Shown here in pieces: positions 45,389-55,599 of a DNA stretch of 64,000 nucleotides. The stretch comes from Rehmannia glutinosa. Its lineage: Eukaryota; Streptophyta; Magnoliopsida; Lamiales; Orobanchaceae. The stretch is from the NCBI GenBank assembly GCA_016081115.2, contig CM071935.1, positions 28,010,075-28,074,074 of the forward strand, in the 5' to 3' direction. Under the pieces are notes generated by a model. The model had not been told where the DNA came from. It ran no database searches and saw nothing but the letters and a program-made list of their open reading frames with translations. Position 1 is the stretch's first letter; each line of letters opens with the position of its first letter. The translations under genes were made by a program, and so were the position numbers.

Positions 45389-45907
45389 ATTTGTGATATT
45401 CTTGCAAAATTGAGAAGATTAGCAACAAGAATCACCAAATTTGGTGATTTGTAGAGGAAAAACAAGTGAAAAATGGTGGAGAGAAAGTTAGGGATTGAAC
45501 AAAAACTGAAAGAGGATTTTTTGTGCTAAACGTTGAACTGGAGGCAGATGAATTTTTATTTCTGAAACATGCTAGGTCGACGGGCTGGGTAACCGGTCCC
45601 TGGCAAGGTCGATCGGTCGCCCCCCGTGCGACCAGTACCTGTGCATTATTTATCTCTCTGTTTTTCAGGTTTTGAAAAAAAAAATGATTTTTCACCCCAA
45701 AAGTTTTAAAATGCATCAAAAATAGAAATATATACTTTATTCAATATGCATTATGCCTAAACGAGCTCGAATTGAAGTAATCTTGACGGGTAATGGTTTT
45801 GTGAAAATATCCCCGAGTTGATTTTGAGACGGAACAAAGCACATCCCAATATTTCCTTCAGAAACACAATCCTTTAAAAAATAATGTCGAACCTCAATAT
45901 GTGTTAT
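45389..45907 (-). other. Spacer between pol and extra ORF of element C
   Basis: Non-coding. Holds GTCGAC, ACCGGT and CGATCGGTCG words at 45573-45645, comparable to those before the second ORF of D, and an AATAAAAAT TATA-like run near 45552 on the minus strand. Confidence 0.5.
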
Positions 45908-48900
45908 TCAGTTACAATGAACCGGATTTTGTGAAATATTTATAGCAGACGTATTGTCACAAAAAATAGGAACATTTTCGAAAGAATATTTATAATCCGC
46001 TAAAGTTTGTTTCATCCAAAAAAGTTGAGTACAACAAAAAGTTCGGGAATTATATCCGGGTTCAGCCATTGATAAAGATACACAATTTTGTTCCTTAGAA
46101 AACCAAGATACTAGGCAATCACCTAAAAATTGACATGATCCGGAAGTACTTTTACGATCATCAATATTTTCCGCATAATCCGAATCACTATATCCTTTTA
46201 AAGAAATAAATTCGTTCTTTTGATAAAAACAAGCCATAAGAAATAGTGCCTTTTAAATATCGGAAAATTCTTTTAATGACACTTAAATGAGATTCTTTGG
46301 GATTGCTTTGAAATCGAGTGCATAGGCATATGACATGAAGAATTGGGTCTAGTAGCGGTTAAATAAAGTAAACTACCAATCATATCTCGATATTTTGTTT
46401 GGTCTACTGGTTTACCTTTCTCATCTTTGTCGAGCTTGATATTTGTTGCCATTAGAGTAGCAACGGTCCTTCATTCTTTATTTCCGAACTTCTTTAAAAG
46501 CTCTTTTTATGCTTGGATTGGGATATCTAGATGCCTTATTGACATTGTTTTATTTGAAGTCCAAGAAAGAAGTTGAGTTCTCCCATCATGCTCATCTCAA
46601 ATTCACCTTACATGAGCTTCTTCTTGACAATACCCTTGAGCCACTAACCTTGCCTTGTTTCGAACGATGTTGCCTTGGTCATCGAGCTTATTTCGTAATA
46701 CCCATTTTGTACCAATTATAGTTTGTGATGGAGGACAAGGTACCAATTCCCAAACATCATTCCTTTCAAATTGGTTCAACTATTCTTGCATTTCAAGAAA
46801 CCAATCTTCATCTTTAATAGTTTTCTTTGCATTTTTGGCTCTTTTTGATAAATAAGAGCTTTCTCGGCAAATTTCCTTATAGTCATAACTTTGTCTAGAG
46901 GATCCCCAATTATGAGATCTTTTGGATATCTCCTTTGAATTTTAATGCCACAAAAAGAAGGTTTTTTTTTCAACAGGCGTTTGCCCCATTTTTTTGTTTG
47001 TATGGTGGGTTTGGGGGTTGTAAAAATATAAGTGTAGGCGCTCCTAGAAAGGGGCCCTACTAAGCGGCCAGATGTGCGGCGCTGGCCGACGACTCCGTTT
47101 TTTTTTTTTTGCCATGTGGCGCAATCAATCAGGCGTCTACAACCTGAATTTTTTATTTTTGTATTTTTTAAATTTAATTTTTAAATATAAAAATATAATT
47201 TTCGGATATTACTGAATCGAAATATTACTCAATCAAAAATTGTGTTTTTATATTTAAAAATTAAAGTTCGAAAAAAAAAATTCAGGTTGTAGGTGCCAGT
47301 CAAACTAGCGAATGTTCATGTTGTTTGTGTACCAGTTTCGCGTACTTATGTTGTAATAACGTGTTGTATGTTATTTCAGTATTTTAATATGCAATTCCCT
47401 GGCTGTTTTTTAATTATGTGGTGTAAATTTTATTATGTAATCGTGTTTTGATTGAGTAATATTCCGATTCAGTAGTATCCGAAAATTATATTTTTATATT
47501 TAAAAATTAAATTTCAAGAATAAAAAATTCAGGTTGTAGGCGCCAGTTTGATTGGCGCCTACGTGGCAGGCAGGAAAAAAAAAATAGAGCCTGTCAGCAG
47601 GTGCCTCTCATACAGGCGCCTACACTTATATTTTTAAAAACCTCCCAACCCACCATACAAACAAAAAAGTCTGTGGCAAATGCCACAGACTGAAAAATAA
47701 CCCACAGAAAGATCCGAGTTGTCACCTTTATCTTCTTGTGGAATATTAGAAGTTGAAGATTGATCATTTGATGTGGAAGGTTGATCACTTTGAACATCAT
47801 TTGTAACAATTGGCCCAACTTCATCTTTTTCATCACTTTCATCATTGGGTATTCTTTCAACACCTGAGGCTTCATTGAATTTGACGCGAATAGACTCCTC
47901 GACCACTATGCTCATTTTGTTATAAACCCGATATGCCTTACTCTGAGTCGAATACCCCATAAAAAATCCTTCGTCGGCTTTAGGATCAAATTTGTCTAAT
48001 TGATCATTGGTATTCAAAATAAAACACTTGCAACCAAATATTTTGAAATAACTAATACTTGGAGTACTTCCTTTCCAAAGCTCATGAGAAGTTTTATTAA
48101 ACCTAGGACGAAGACATACCCGGTTTATGATATAGCAAGCGGTGTTGACGGTTTTGGCCCAAAAATATTTTGGAAGTGAGAATTAATTGAGCATGGACCG
48201 ACACATTTATTGAAGAGTTCAGTTTTTTCTTTCAGCAACACCATTTTGTTGTAGATTCTAGGAGCCGAACAATTATGCGCATACCCCTTGGTTTCACATA
48301 ATATTCTAAAATCGCCATCAAATTCTCCTCCTCGGTCACTCCTTATAAATTTAATAGTATCTTCTTTTTTTATTTTCTATAAGTCTACACAACTTAGCAA
48401 AATCATTAGAGGCATCACTTTTATTGGCAAGAAAAATAGTCCAAATGTATCTAGAAAAATCATCAACTATAACAAATATGTAATGTTTTCCACTTAGACT
48501 TTCAGCGCCAATATCCCCATATAAATCAAGATGAAGTAATTGTAGAGGCTTGGTTGTGGAAATTTCATTTTTGGGCTTAAAACTACTTTTAACTAATTTG
48601 TTCATTTGACAAGTATCACATAAGCCAAGGTTTTCAAAATTTAATTTGGGTAGTCCTTTGACATGTTGATTTTTGTAAATCTCTTGCAAAGTTTTGTATC
48701 CAACATGTCCAAGTCGCCTATGCCATAAACTTGTTAAATCATTATTGGCGACAAGACAAGAAATTTGACTAACCAAATCACTTTTGCAAATTTTGTAAAG
48801 ATTGCCTTTTCTACTTGCTTCACAAATAATTTTATCATTTTTGAGAATAAGACATTTTCCTTTATTAAAAATAACTTCACAATTAGAATCACAAAATTGG

Positions 48901-49139
48901 CCTACACTTATCAAATTGAACTTAAGCCCTTCTACTAAAAAAACATTACTAAGAGAGAAAGAAGAGTTACCAATTTCTCCATTTCCAAGAAATTTTCCTT
49001 TGCCATTCCCAAATATGATCATGCCTTCTTCTTGGAGCTTGATGTTGGTAAAAAGTTCTCTCCTTCCGATCATATAGTGTGAACACCGTTGTCCACGAGC
49101 CATTTTGAATCTTCCAAAATTGTTTATAGTCCCTAGCAC
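45908..49139 (-). pseudogene. pol: Copia pol of element C (RT largely deleted; split by a fold-back element)
   Basis: Protease remnant near 49100 (WLVDNG and CSHYMIGRRE in different frames, so a shift lies inside the active-site motif). A long open part 49139-48351 encodes GLKFNLISVGQFCDSNCEV, the integrase zinc region (LWHRRLGHVGYKTLQEI ... CDTCQMNK) and core segments LLHLDLYGD and VIVDDFSRYIWTIF. The integrase end (48017-47720) has KADEGFFMGYSTQSKAYRVY. A fold-back element sits at 46960-47702. Beyond it come RRYPKDLIIGDPLDKVMT and the start of the transcriptase; at 46616/46617 the frame jumps from CQEE to a region just before MSMMGEL, deleting most of the catalytic domain including YVDD. 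RNase H survives in part (KGYSDSDYAENIDDRKSTSG, FENVPIFCDNTSAINIS). Confidence 0.85.
46949..47711. mobile_element. Fold-back / MULE-like inverted-repeat element in C pol
   Basis: The element is about 46960-47702. The outer arms match in inverted orientation: plus GTTTGTATGGTGGGTTTGG and ATATAAGTGTAGGCGC (46995-47043) against GCGCCTACACTTATAT and CCCAACCCACCATACAAAC (47619-47662). Candidate target repeats CACAAAAAG (46949-46957) and CACAGAAAG (47703-47711) differ by one base. An inner arm at about 47139-47232 (AACCTGAATTTTTTATT...) appears again inverted twice (about 47233-47295 and 47445-47548). GTCTGTGGCA-TTTGCCACAGAC near the right end is a further perfect small palindrome. No transposase ORF. 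Confidence 0.75.
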
Positions 49140-50746
49140 TTACAAATAAATTATTTTTAGGTACCTTACAATTTTGGGGTCCATGGGGGTTAGTCTTGAG
49201 AGCTTTGGGTGTCCAATAATGACTAAAGCTATTTTTCAATTTACAATCATTTATATAATTTCCATTTTTACCACAATAAAAGCAAGTAATAATGTTAGGA
49301 CTACTAGCACGTATGAAAGTCGGAGCTTGGTTATTTTTCATAGAAATAGTTTGAAAAGGTTTGTCACCAAGTCCTAGTTTGGAATCTCACTTCTTTGTGT
49401 ACCAAGAATTTTTGTAACTTTATCTGTACTCAAGTTAAAAGGTTGCACATCCTTTTTCAAATTTTTAATTTTTTTTTTGTGAGCATTTGCTTTTCGGAAT
49501 CGAGACTATGAACTTTTGCAAGAGTAATAGCATGAGCATGATCAAGTGATTCAAAAAAAGTAAATAATTTATCTTTTTTCTAATTTAAGCTCTTTATACT
49601 CCTTTTTCAAAAGCTTGTATTTGAAAATCATATCTCTAAATTCATTTTACAATTCATCATAATCACATTGTAATTCATCAATTAAAGAAGAAGATGAAGA
49701 GTTAGAGCGTACCTTGTTATTTTTATCTTCTACGGCCATGAGACCACGTTCAACTTCTTCTTCATCGGATGTGGCAAGGAGTTGATTCCATGTTTTGGCT
49801 TCCGCATTTAGAGCATTCTTTTTCGGAAAAGGCTTTTCGTCTTTTTCTCCTCCTCCGCTAATTTTGGACAATCGGCTATAATGTATCCAGGTTTTCCGCA
49901 TTTAAAGCAAGAGTTGTCTCTAGCTTTTCTTTCTTTATTTTTATTTACAAATTTGGCAAACTTCCGAACAAGGGCGGCGGTTTCCTCATCCTCCTCATCA
50001 CTAGCATCATAAATATTATTTGAATTTGAAGTATGACCTTTAGGAGTAGGTTGCATACCCGATTCAAAGGTGGATGGTTTGGGATTCTTCCTTTCTTTGA
50101 GATAGACTTCATATATGAGAAGATTTCCAATAAGCTCATAAAACTTGAGAGTCTCAAGATTTTGAGCCTCCGTTATAACCGTTACTTTTTTGGACCATGA
50201 TCCGGGAAAAGCATTCAAGACTTTAGTAACCTTATCTTCTTTCGAAATAATTTTTCCATGAGCCAATAAAGGGTTGACTATATTATCAAGCCTTTCCACC
50301 ATTTTAGAAATCCATTCACCCTCAAATATAATGAAGTTTTCAAAATCTTTAACAAGCATGATTTTTCTAGCTTGTTTAACCTTATTAGTGCCTTCATAAA
50401 TAGTTTCTAATTTTTCCAAACTTTATGAGCGGACTTATCCCTCGAATTCTATTATACTCAGTAGCCGTAACAGAACAATGTAAAATATTTAAGGCCTTAC
50501 CGTTGAGAGAGAAGGATTTCTTATCATTTTCATCGAATTCCTTCAAGCTTTTGAGAACCGTGGTTCCATCGTCCATTTTCTTTGTTGGTTGAGCAATTCC
50601 TTCAATGACCACATTCCAAATATCAAATCAGTACCCTTGTAGGAAGCATTCCATCCGATCCTTCTAAAAGGCGTAGTTGTTGGCACGAAGAGTGGTGGCT
50701 TGTTGGTGGAGGCGCTGGTGGTGAGGTAGCTTTCGTTCGTAGCCAT
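49140..50746 (-). pseudogene. gag: Copia gag of element C (broken)
   Basis: Start at 50746 (MATNESYLTTSASTNKPPLF). UBN2-type blocks follow: KKSFSLNGKALNILHCSVTA, MEKLETIYEGTNKVKQARK, AHGKIISKEDKVTKVLNAFP and LETLKFYELIGNLLIYEVYL; then an acidic patch (DASDEEDEETAALVRKF), a zinc knuckle CFKCGKPGYIIADC near 49890, a coiled-coil-like stretch and a second knuckle CFYCGKNGNYINDC near 49270. The open part 50419-49808 covers 203 codons; frame breaks occur before and after it. It is the fuller relative of the D gag, which lacks the middle of this protein and the first knuckle. Confidence 0.85.
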
Positions 50747-50794
50747 GGATCTCCTCTTTACTCACAAAGATTAAACTAGCTTGCCAAAGAGTTT

Positions 50795-50807
50795 GGCTTT
50801 GATACCA
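50795..50807 (-). other. Primer-binding site of element C
   Basis: Minus strand TGGTATCAAAGCC, one mismatch from the tRNA-Met site, two bases after the LTR end. Confidence 0.88.
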
Positions 50808-50809
50808 TT

Positions 50810-52127
50810 TGTTAGTCCAAGTGGCTACGAAAATCTAGAGAGGGTGAATAGATTTTCCCAATTTTCGGATTTATGCCCTCTTTTTTGAATATGTAGATGA
50901 TGAACAATATAAAAGTTCGGAAATGTAAACAACACACAATGATTTATAGATGTTAAACCCACCTAGGGCCTAATTCTCTACCACCCCGGTATCTCCGGAA
51001 TGGATTTCAAAAAGGAAAAAGTTTTATTGATACCAAACAAATACAAACCTATACCTTGAAGAGTACCACACTCTTCTTACAACACCACCTATAAAGATTA
51101 CCATAATCTTCTCACAACAATGAAGAGCACCACACTCTTCAACACCTAAAATCACTCAAGTGTGTTCTTACCTCAAGAACACTAGCAAGGATGTCTTGTT
51201 TTGGATGATTGAAAATTATAATCAAGATTACACTTTGTTTGAAAAATATTACAACTCAAAAGTGCAAGTGTATTCAAGAAGGAAGCCTAATACTCAAGAT
51301 GTGCAAGTGTAAAAACGTAGGCTTAAAAATACAACAAGAATTTTGCCAAGAGAGAATAAGAAGTTTCTTTGAATATTTCTTGTTGTTTGAATGCTTGTGT
51401 TGTTGTATTGATCCTTTAAAGCCTTCATCTATTTATAGGAGAGTCTTCAAGATTGGATCTCAAACATAGGCTCCTCCATCTTCACTTTTGTCTACAAAAG
51501 AAAGATCAAAAGATCTACAAAAATAGTTAAGAAATGTAATGTAGATCATGACAGATAATGGCTCAACAACGGATAGAATGTTGCTGTCACAAATGATAGG
51601 TCGACAGGTTGACTTGTTGAAAATTCGAATGTTTAAAAAGTTAATTTGAGATTTGGGCTAATTAAACAAGGGGTCAAATTTGGGCAAGGAGGAGGTTGGA
51701 CCGGTCGACCATGACCTCGACCGGTCACCCTCCCCATAGACCAATCAGTCTCTTAAAATGTTGAAACAGAAGAGATTTTTCCAAAATGAAGATGCCCAGA
51801 CACCGATTGACCTTAGCTCGACCGATCGACCACACCGGTCGGCCTCAGGGTCTACCGGTTGGCCTGAGCAGTTTTTGCTATTGTTTTGTTTCTATTTCAA
51901 TTTTCAATGTTCAGGCACGGTTGCCCTCTAGGGCGACCGGTTGGCCTTGAGACAGATGTGTTGTCCGATTTTTGTCAAAAAATAAAGTTCAAGAAATACT
52001 TTAAAAAATTAGTAAAAATCATTTAAATTGTTTTGAAGTATTTCTACAACATTTGGGACATTGTTTTGGTATAAAAACTCATTTAAATAAAACCATCAAA
52101 ATCATGATAAAAATATTTTTTCTAGCA
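50810..52127 (-). repeat. 5' LTR of element C
   Basis: Plus-strand ends TGTTAGTCC and TTCTAGCA. Minus-strand TATA box TATAAATA at 51430-51437, with U3 palindrome words (GACCGGTCGACC and relatives) at 51695-51945 and four leader hairpins at 51058-51181. The order U3 palindromes, TATA, hairpins, PBS is the same as in D. Confidence 0.88.
51058..51181 (-). repeat. Four leader hairpins in the C LTR, like those of D
   Basis: Inverted repeats at 51058-51076, 51095-51111, 51122-51140 and 51161-51181. Read on the minus strand: GAAGAGT-GTGGT-ACTCTTC, AAGATT-ATGGT-AATCTT, GAAGAGT-GTGGT-GCTCTTC and GTGTTCTT-GAGGT-AAGAACAC. The first hairpin of D pairs GTGTTCTT with AAGAGCAC, so one pair differs (A-T here, G-T there). 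Confidence 0.85.
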
Positions 52128-52215
52128 GTGTTTGTGTCACTATCAGTATCACTTGAATCAGAATGAGATAAGTTAGAGTGTATCTCATCTTCTTGGCCTT
52201 TGGAGTCTTATTTTA
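52128..52215 (-). pseudogene. gag: Gag remnant of element A
   Basis: The minus strand reads GQEDEIHSNLSHSDSSD, homologous to DQEDEVHSNSSHSDSSD of the B gag. It is cut on one side by the LTR of C and on the other joins directly to A's LTR at about 52216, so the gag N-terminus, leader, primer-binding site and LTR end are deleted. Confidence 0.8.
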
Positions 52216-52539
52216 GCAATGGTTATTATCAACAGATTTTAGCAAGTCTAACTTATCAGCAATTATAAAATAAATGCAAGAAATAAAGTGTGTTGAAAAG
52301 TAAATAGACACAAGCAATTTTATAGTGGTTCGAGGATGGGGTAATTCCTTTAGTCCACTCTTCTCCAACTCTTGGAGGAATCCACTAAGTAACTTAAGCT
52401 TGGTTACAAAGCAGTTATTAGTTTGAGACAACTTTGATCACACAGCCTGTTGCTCTTGTGTTAGAACTCAAGTGCTTTACTGGATTGACGATTGTCCCCA
52501 CAAACCAACACGAGTCTTTTCTAACGAGCTTTGTCCTTA

Positions 52540-52625
52540 CTCACGCGAACCCTGGAAAACTTTCTAGGGGGTCACCCATCCCATGTATACTCCAGGCCAA
52601 GCACGCTTAACCTCAGAGTTTCTAT
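52540..52625 (-). other. 5S rRNA-like promoter segment in the left Cassandra LTR
   Basis: The minus strand reads AGGTTAAGCGTGCTTGG and ATGGGATGGGTGACCCC, matching the internal control region of 5S rRNA. The equivalent in the right LTR is at about 53470-53552. In Cassandra elements this segment recruits RNA polymerase III (established for the family). Confidence 0.85.
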
Positions 52626-52992
52626 GTAATGGGCATCAGAAAAGAAGATGCATCTATTGGTATAGGTAGTCCATATCAAATCTTTTAAGCTCTCCTTTAA
52701 CTGTGCAATCCAATGCTCATGAGTTCGAATCACGGGCCGCGCCTATTTTAAAGCCTATTGCAGGTAGGATCTTTGGACCAAATCCCAAAGAATCCCCTCC
52801 CAAAGACTCCGCCATCATCTCGGCTCCAAAGTTGTCTTGGCAACCTCCGCTGCCTGCCAAACTTCCTGAGTTCTAACGCCAACCTTTTCAATTCAAGCGT
52901 CGTGTCGTGTCACGCCAGCCTCTCAGTTCCGACCACCCAGCAACCTACACCTTCAGTTCCAGTCTGTTAACCCTAACTTCCGGCCACCTGGC

Positions 52993-53266
52993 AACCTACC
53001 TAGAGCTGTTAATTTGGCCTGGCCCAGTAACAGCATCGGGCTGGGCTCTGATTTTAGAGGGCCGAAATGAGCCGGGCTTTTTTGGCCTGGGCCGGCCCAG
53101 TTGGCCCAGTTTTTCTAGTGCATATTCATGGGTTGGGTTGGGTTGGGATCAAAAAACGGCGACCCGACCACTATTTGGCCTGGCCTGGCCTGGCCCAATT
53201 TTTTCATTTGGCCCGATGGGCCATCGGGCAGCCTCGCCCAGCCCATTTGACACCTCTAAACCTACC
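52993..53266. mobile_element. GC-rich hAT-type MITE inside Cassandra
   Basis: Element 53001-53258 (258 bp) with ends TAGAGCTGTT and GACACCTCTA (imperfect inverted repeat), flanked by perfect 8-bp AACCTACC (52993-53000, 53259-53266). Interior rich in GGCCCGG/TGGCCCAG words, like the MITE at 5832-6098. Confidence 0.92.
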
Positions 53267-54659
53267 CTTTAGTTCTAGTCTGTTTACCTCCGCTGCGCCA
53301 GCATCTCAGTTCCACTGCTCCTGGCAACCTCCACTACAGTGTGCTTCCAAGGGAATTTGAACATGTGACTGCTCTGATACCAGTTGTTGGACCTCAAGCA
53401 CTTTACTGGATTGACAATTGTCTCCACAAACCAACACAAGTCTTTTCTAGCGTACTTTGTCCTCACTCACTCGCACCCTGGAAAACTTCCCAGGGGGTCA
53501 CCCATCCAATGTCTACTCTAGGCCAAGCACGCTTAACCTCAGAGTTTCTATGTAATGGGCACCAGAAAAGAATATGCATATGTTGGTATAGGTAGTCCAT
53601 ATCAAATCCTTTAAGCTCTCATTTAACTGTGCAATCTAGCGCTCACGAGTTTGAATCGCGGGTCGCGCCTCTTTTAAAGCCCATTGCAGGCAGGATGCTT
53701 GACCAAATCCCAACATCCTGGGACTCAGCTTCACAAGACAGTTGTCATGTTGCTTCAGCCTCCTTCAAACCCTTGGACTTGATCACTTAGCCCTCCAGCA
53801 GGTTCAAAGCACCAGTTCAAACTGGAACCTCACTACTTGTCCTTCAACCTTGAAGAGTAGACCCATTCTTTCTTGAAAATAATTTTCCTCTTCAATAGAT
53901 GAAGTAATCTTTCCTTCACTGATTGTGTTGGATTGAATTCCTTCGAAGTTGGGTTTGAGGATTTCTGTGAAAAGCTTGAGAGAAATTTACAGGTTATTGA
54001 TTGATTGCTTGTATGCTTGTATTGAACTCGGTAACCTTCTCTCATTTGCTTTCTCATCCTTTTATAGTGCACATTTGAAATTATGTCGATGGAAGAGATA
54101 GAAATAAATGTCAAATCACACTCGTAGGTTGTTGGCTTGTCTTGTCTTGTAGCATTGATGTAGATCGTACCATGAATTAATTGCTCTACAACCATTCCTT
54201 AATCTCGGTAGGTTTTCAGATACATCTCATTGGTTCCTTACTTTTTGCACTCTTTCATCAAAATAACTTTATTGCTGGTAGCCTGACACATGCCTATTTC
54301 CAGCAAAACTTGACTAGTTTTGACAATGGATCTCTTTCAGCTTTCTTCAAGTCTTGTCTGTTGCATACCCCTGTAACATTCAATTCCAATCATTTTGGAA
54401 TAACTTAACTGTCAGTCAGTTGACTGAGACAACTTTGTTATCACTTGACTGAGTCTTTACTTCACTTCACACAACTGACACAAAGTTGGGTCTTCTCTTA
54501 AATCTTTAGTCGAGTCTTGTAATCTTCAACTTAGCTGACTCCAACTCAACTTATACAACCCTATCTATTACAAGTTGAATTACAATGAAAATGGAGTGCC
54601 AACTTCCTAATCTAAGTTTACATGGTAACATCAAAATCTATACATAAATTTTCCCAACA

Positions 54660-54911
54660 GTAATTATTTACACCAACGAGAAAGACGGTTCGTGATCTTG
54701 TTCATGGTTCAACCAATGTACGGGGTTCATTCATTGTTCATGGTTCAATCAAGATGAGGCTTGTAGATGGTTTATTCATGGATCAAAAGGAGGCTTGTAG
54801 ACGGGCTCAATCCTGGCTATGTGAATTGACAATTCCGCTGCAAATAAGTATACTCGATCCACTTTATATGTGCAAATATGTTATTTATGTTTTGATCCAT
54901 ATTTGCTAACA
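54660..54911 (+). repeat. End of the 5' LTR of element E
   Basis: Non-coding, containing repeated GTTCATGGTTCAA words, ending TTTGCTAACA directly before the primer-binding site. Confidence 0.65.
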
Positions 54912-54912
54912 G

Positions 54913-54925
54913 TGGTATCAGAGCC
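54913..54925 (+). other. Primer-binding site of element E
   Basis: TGGTATCAGAGCC, complementary to initiator tRNA-Met. Confidence 0.85.
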
Positions 54926-55590
54926 ATTAGTGCTCGTTCTCACTTATTTAATGTGCTTGAGTTTGATGATACATGTGATATGAATTTTATTTAAAAATAT
55001 TTGAATCTGTACTTTTGTTTTATGCATGCAATATTGGTATCAAATTGTAGATCTCGTTAAGACGATTAATTTGATATATTATGCATGCAAACGGATTTAA
55101 AACGACTAAGTTATGGCGATTCAATGTTTTGGAGGAAAAACAAAAACCTGCATTGGTTTCCATGCCAAGTGTTTAACATTAATCATGCAAGAGCCACTCT
55201 CATGTGAGACGGTCTCACATGTGAGACAGTCGGCCCAAGTCAAATGGGTCAAAGATGTCCCGATCAAACATTAAAATCAGAGGTACAGTTGTCACAACAA
55301 ATTTTCTCCCTCTCTCTATACATTTGTTGATCCACTTTTGCCTTATTTCTCTTCCTCCTTTCTCGCTATCTCTTTCTCTCTCTACATTGACTTCATTTCT
55401 CTCCCTTTAGTGGGCACAACTAGAAGCCTCCACGAAAATGTGGCCGCCAATTAAAATGCCCCCTTTGATAAAGAATAACTTCGCATTAAATCAAGTTTTA
55501 TCTTTCTCTCAGGGGCTTGGAAGACTTCTTCACAAATAATAATATTAATTTTGTTATTTTGTAGGCTTGGAAGATTTCTTCACAAAAAAT
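54926..55590 (+). other. Non-coding interior of element E, first part
   Basis: No gene recognised. Contains the 19-nt palindrome ATGTGAGACGGTCTCACAT at 55202-55220. Confidence 0.6.
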
Positions 55591-55599
55591 AATATTAAA

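Larger units (their letters stand above)
20331..52127 (-). mobile_element. Element C: Copia (SIRE-like) retrotransposon inserted in A, split by B
   Basis: Minus-strand order: 5' LTR (52127-50810), primer-binding site (50807-50795), gag (50746-~49140), pol (~49139-45908), extra ORF (45388-44059), 3' UTR (44058-43595 and, beyond B, 21006-20711) and a 3' LTR remnant (20710-20331). Both outer flanks are element A sequence. Most of the 3' LTR is lost in the deletion at 20330. The 3' UTR joins sensibly across B, with GGGGGAGCTT motifs on both sides. Confidence 0.75.
52459..53715 (-). mobile_element. Cassandra-type TRIM with 5S rRNA-derived LTRs
   Basis: LTRs 52459-52788 and 53385-53715 (TGTTAGAAC/TGTTGGACC starts, CCCAACA end), flanked by TCTTG (52454-52458) and TCCTG (53716-53720), a one-mismatch target duplication. 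On the minus strand the primer-binding site GGTATCAGAGC (53371-53381) follows the right LTR, and a purine-rich AGGGGATTC lies beside the left LTR. The LTRs contain a 5S rRNA-like segment including GTTAAGCGTGCTTGG and GGGTGACCC. No coding capacity, as expected. Its interior carries a hAT MITE at 53001-53258. Confidence 0.92.
12962..54659 (-). mobile_element. Element A: SIRE-like Copia retrotransposon, outermost of the nested stack
   Basis: Minus-strand order: 5' LTR (54659-52216, split by Cassandra), gag remnant (52215-52128), then all of C with its nested guests, then the rest of A's pol (20330-19218), extra ORF (18706-14195), polypurine tract (13914-13930) and 3' LTR (13913-12962). A is the oldest of the Copia copies by nesting and by the visible divergence of its LTRs. 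Gag N-terminus, protease, integrase and half of the reverse transcriptase are missing. Its 3' LTR is cut by Athila F. Boundaries were set by comparison with intact copy B of the same family. Confidence 0.75.
52216..54659 (-). repeat. 5' LTR of element A, split by Cassandra
   Basis: Two parts, 52216-52458 and 53716-54659. The second part is homologous to the A 3' LTR 12962-13913 and ends TTTCCCAACA at 54659. Minus-strand TATA box TATAAAAG at 54059-54066. The plus-strand start (TGTAGGTCCC side) is deleted. Confidence 0.85.

Noticed and set aside
52540..52625. Functional 5S rRNA gene
   Set aside because: Only part of 5S is present, within paired LTRs with PBS; it is the Cassandra promoter segment, and the right LTR has the same.
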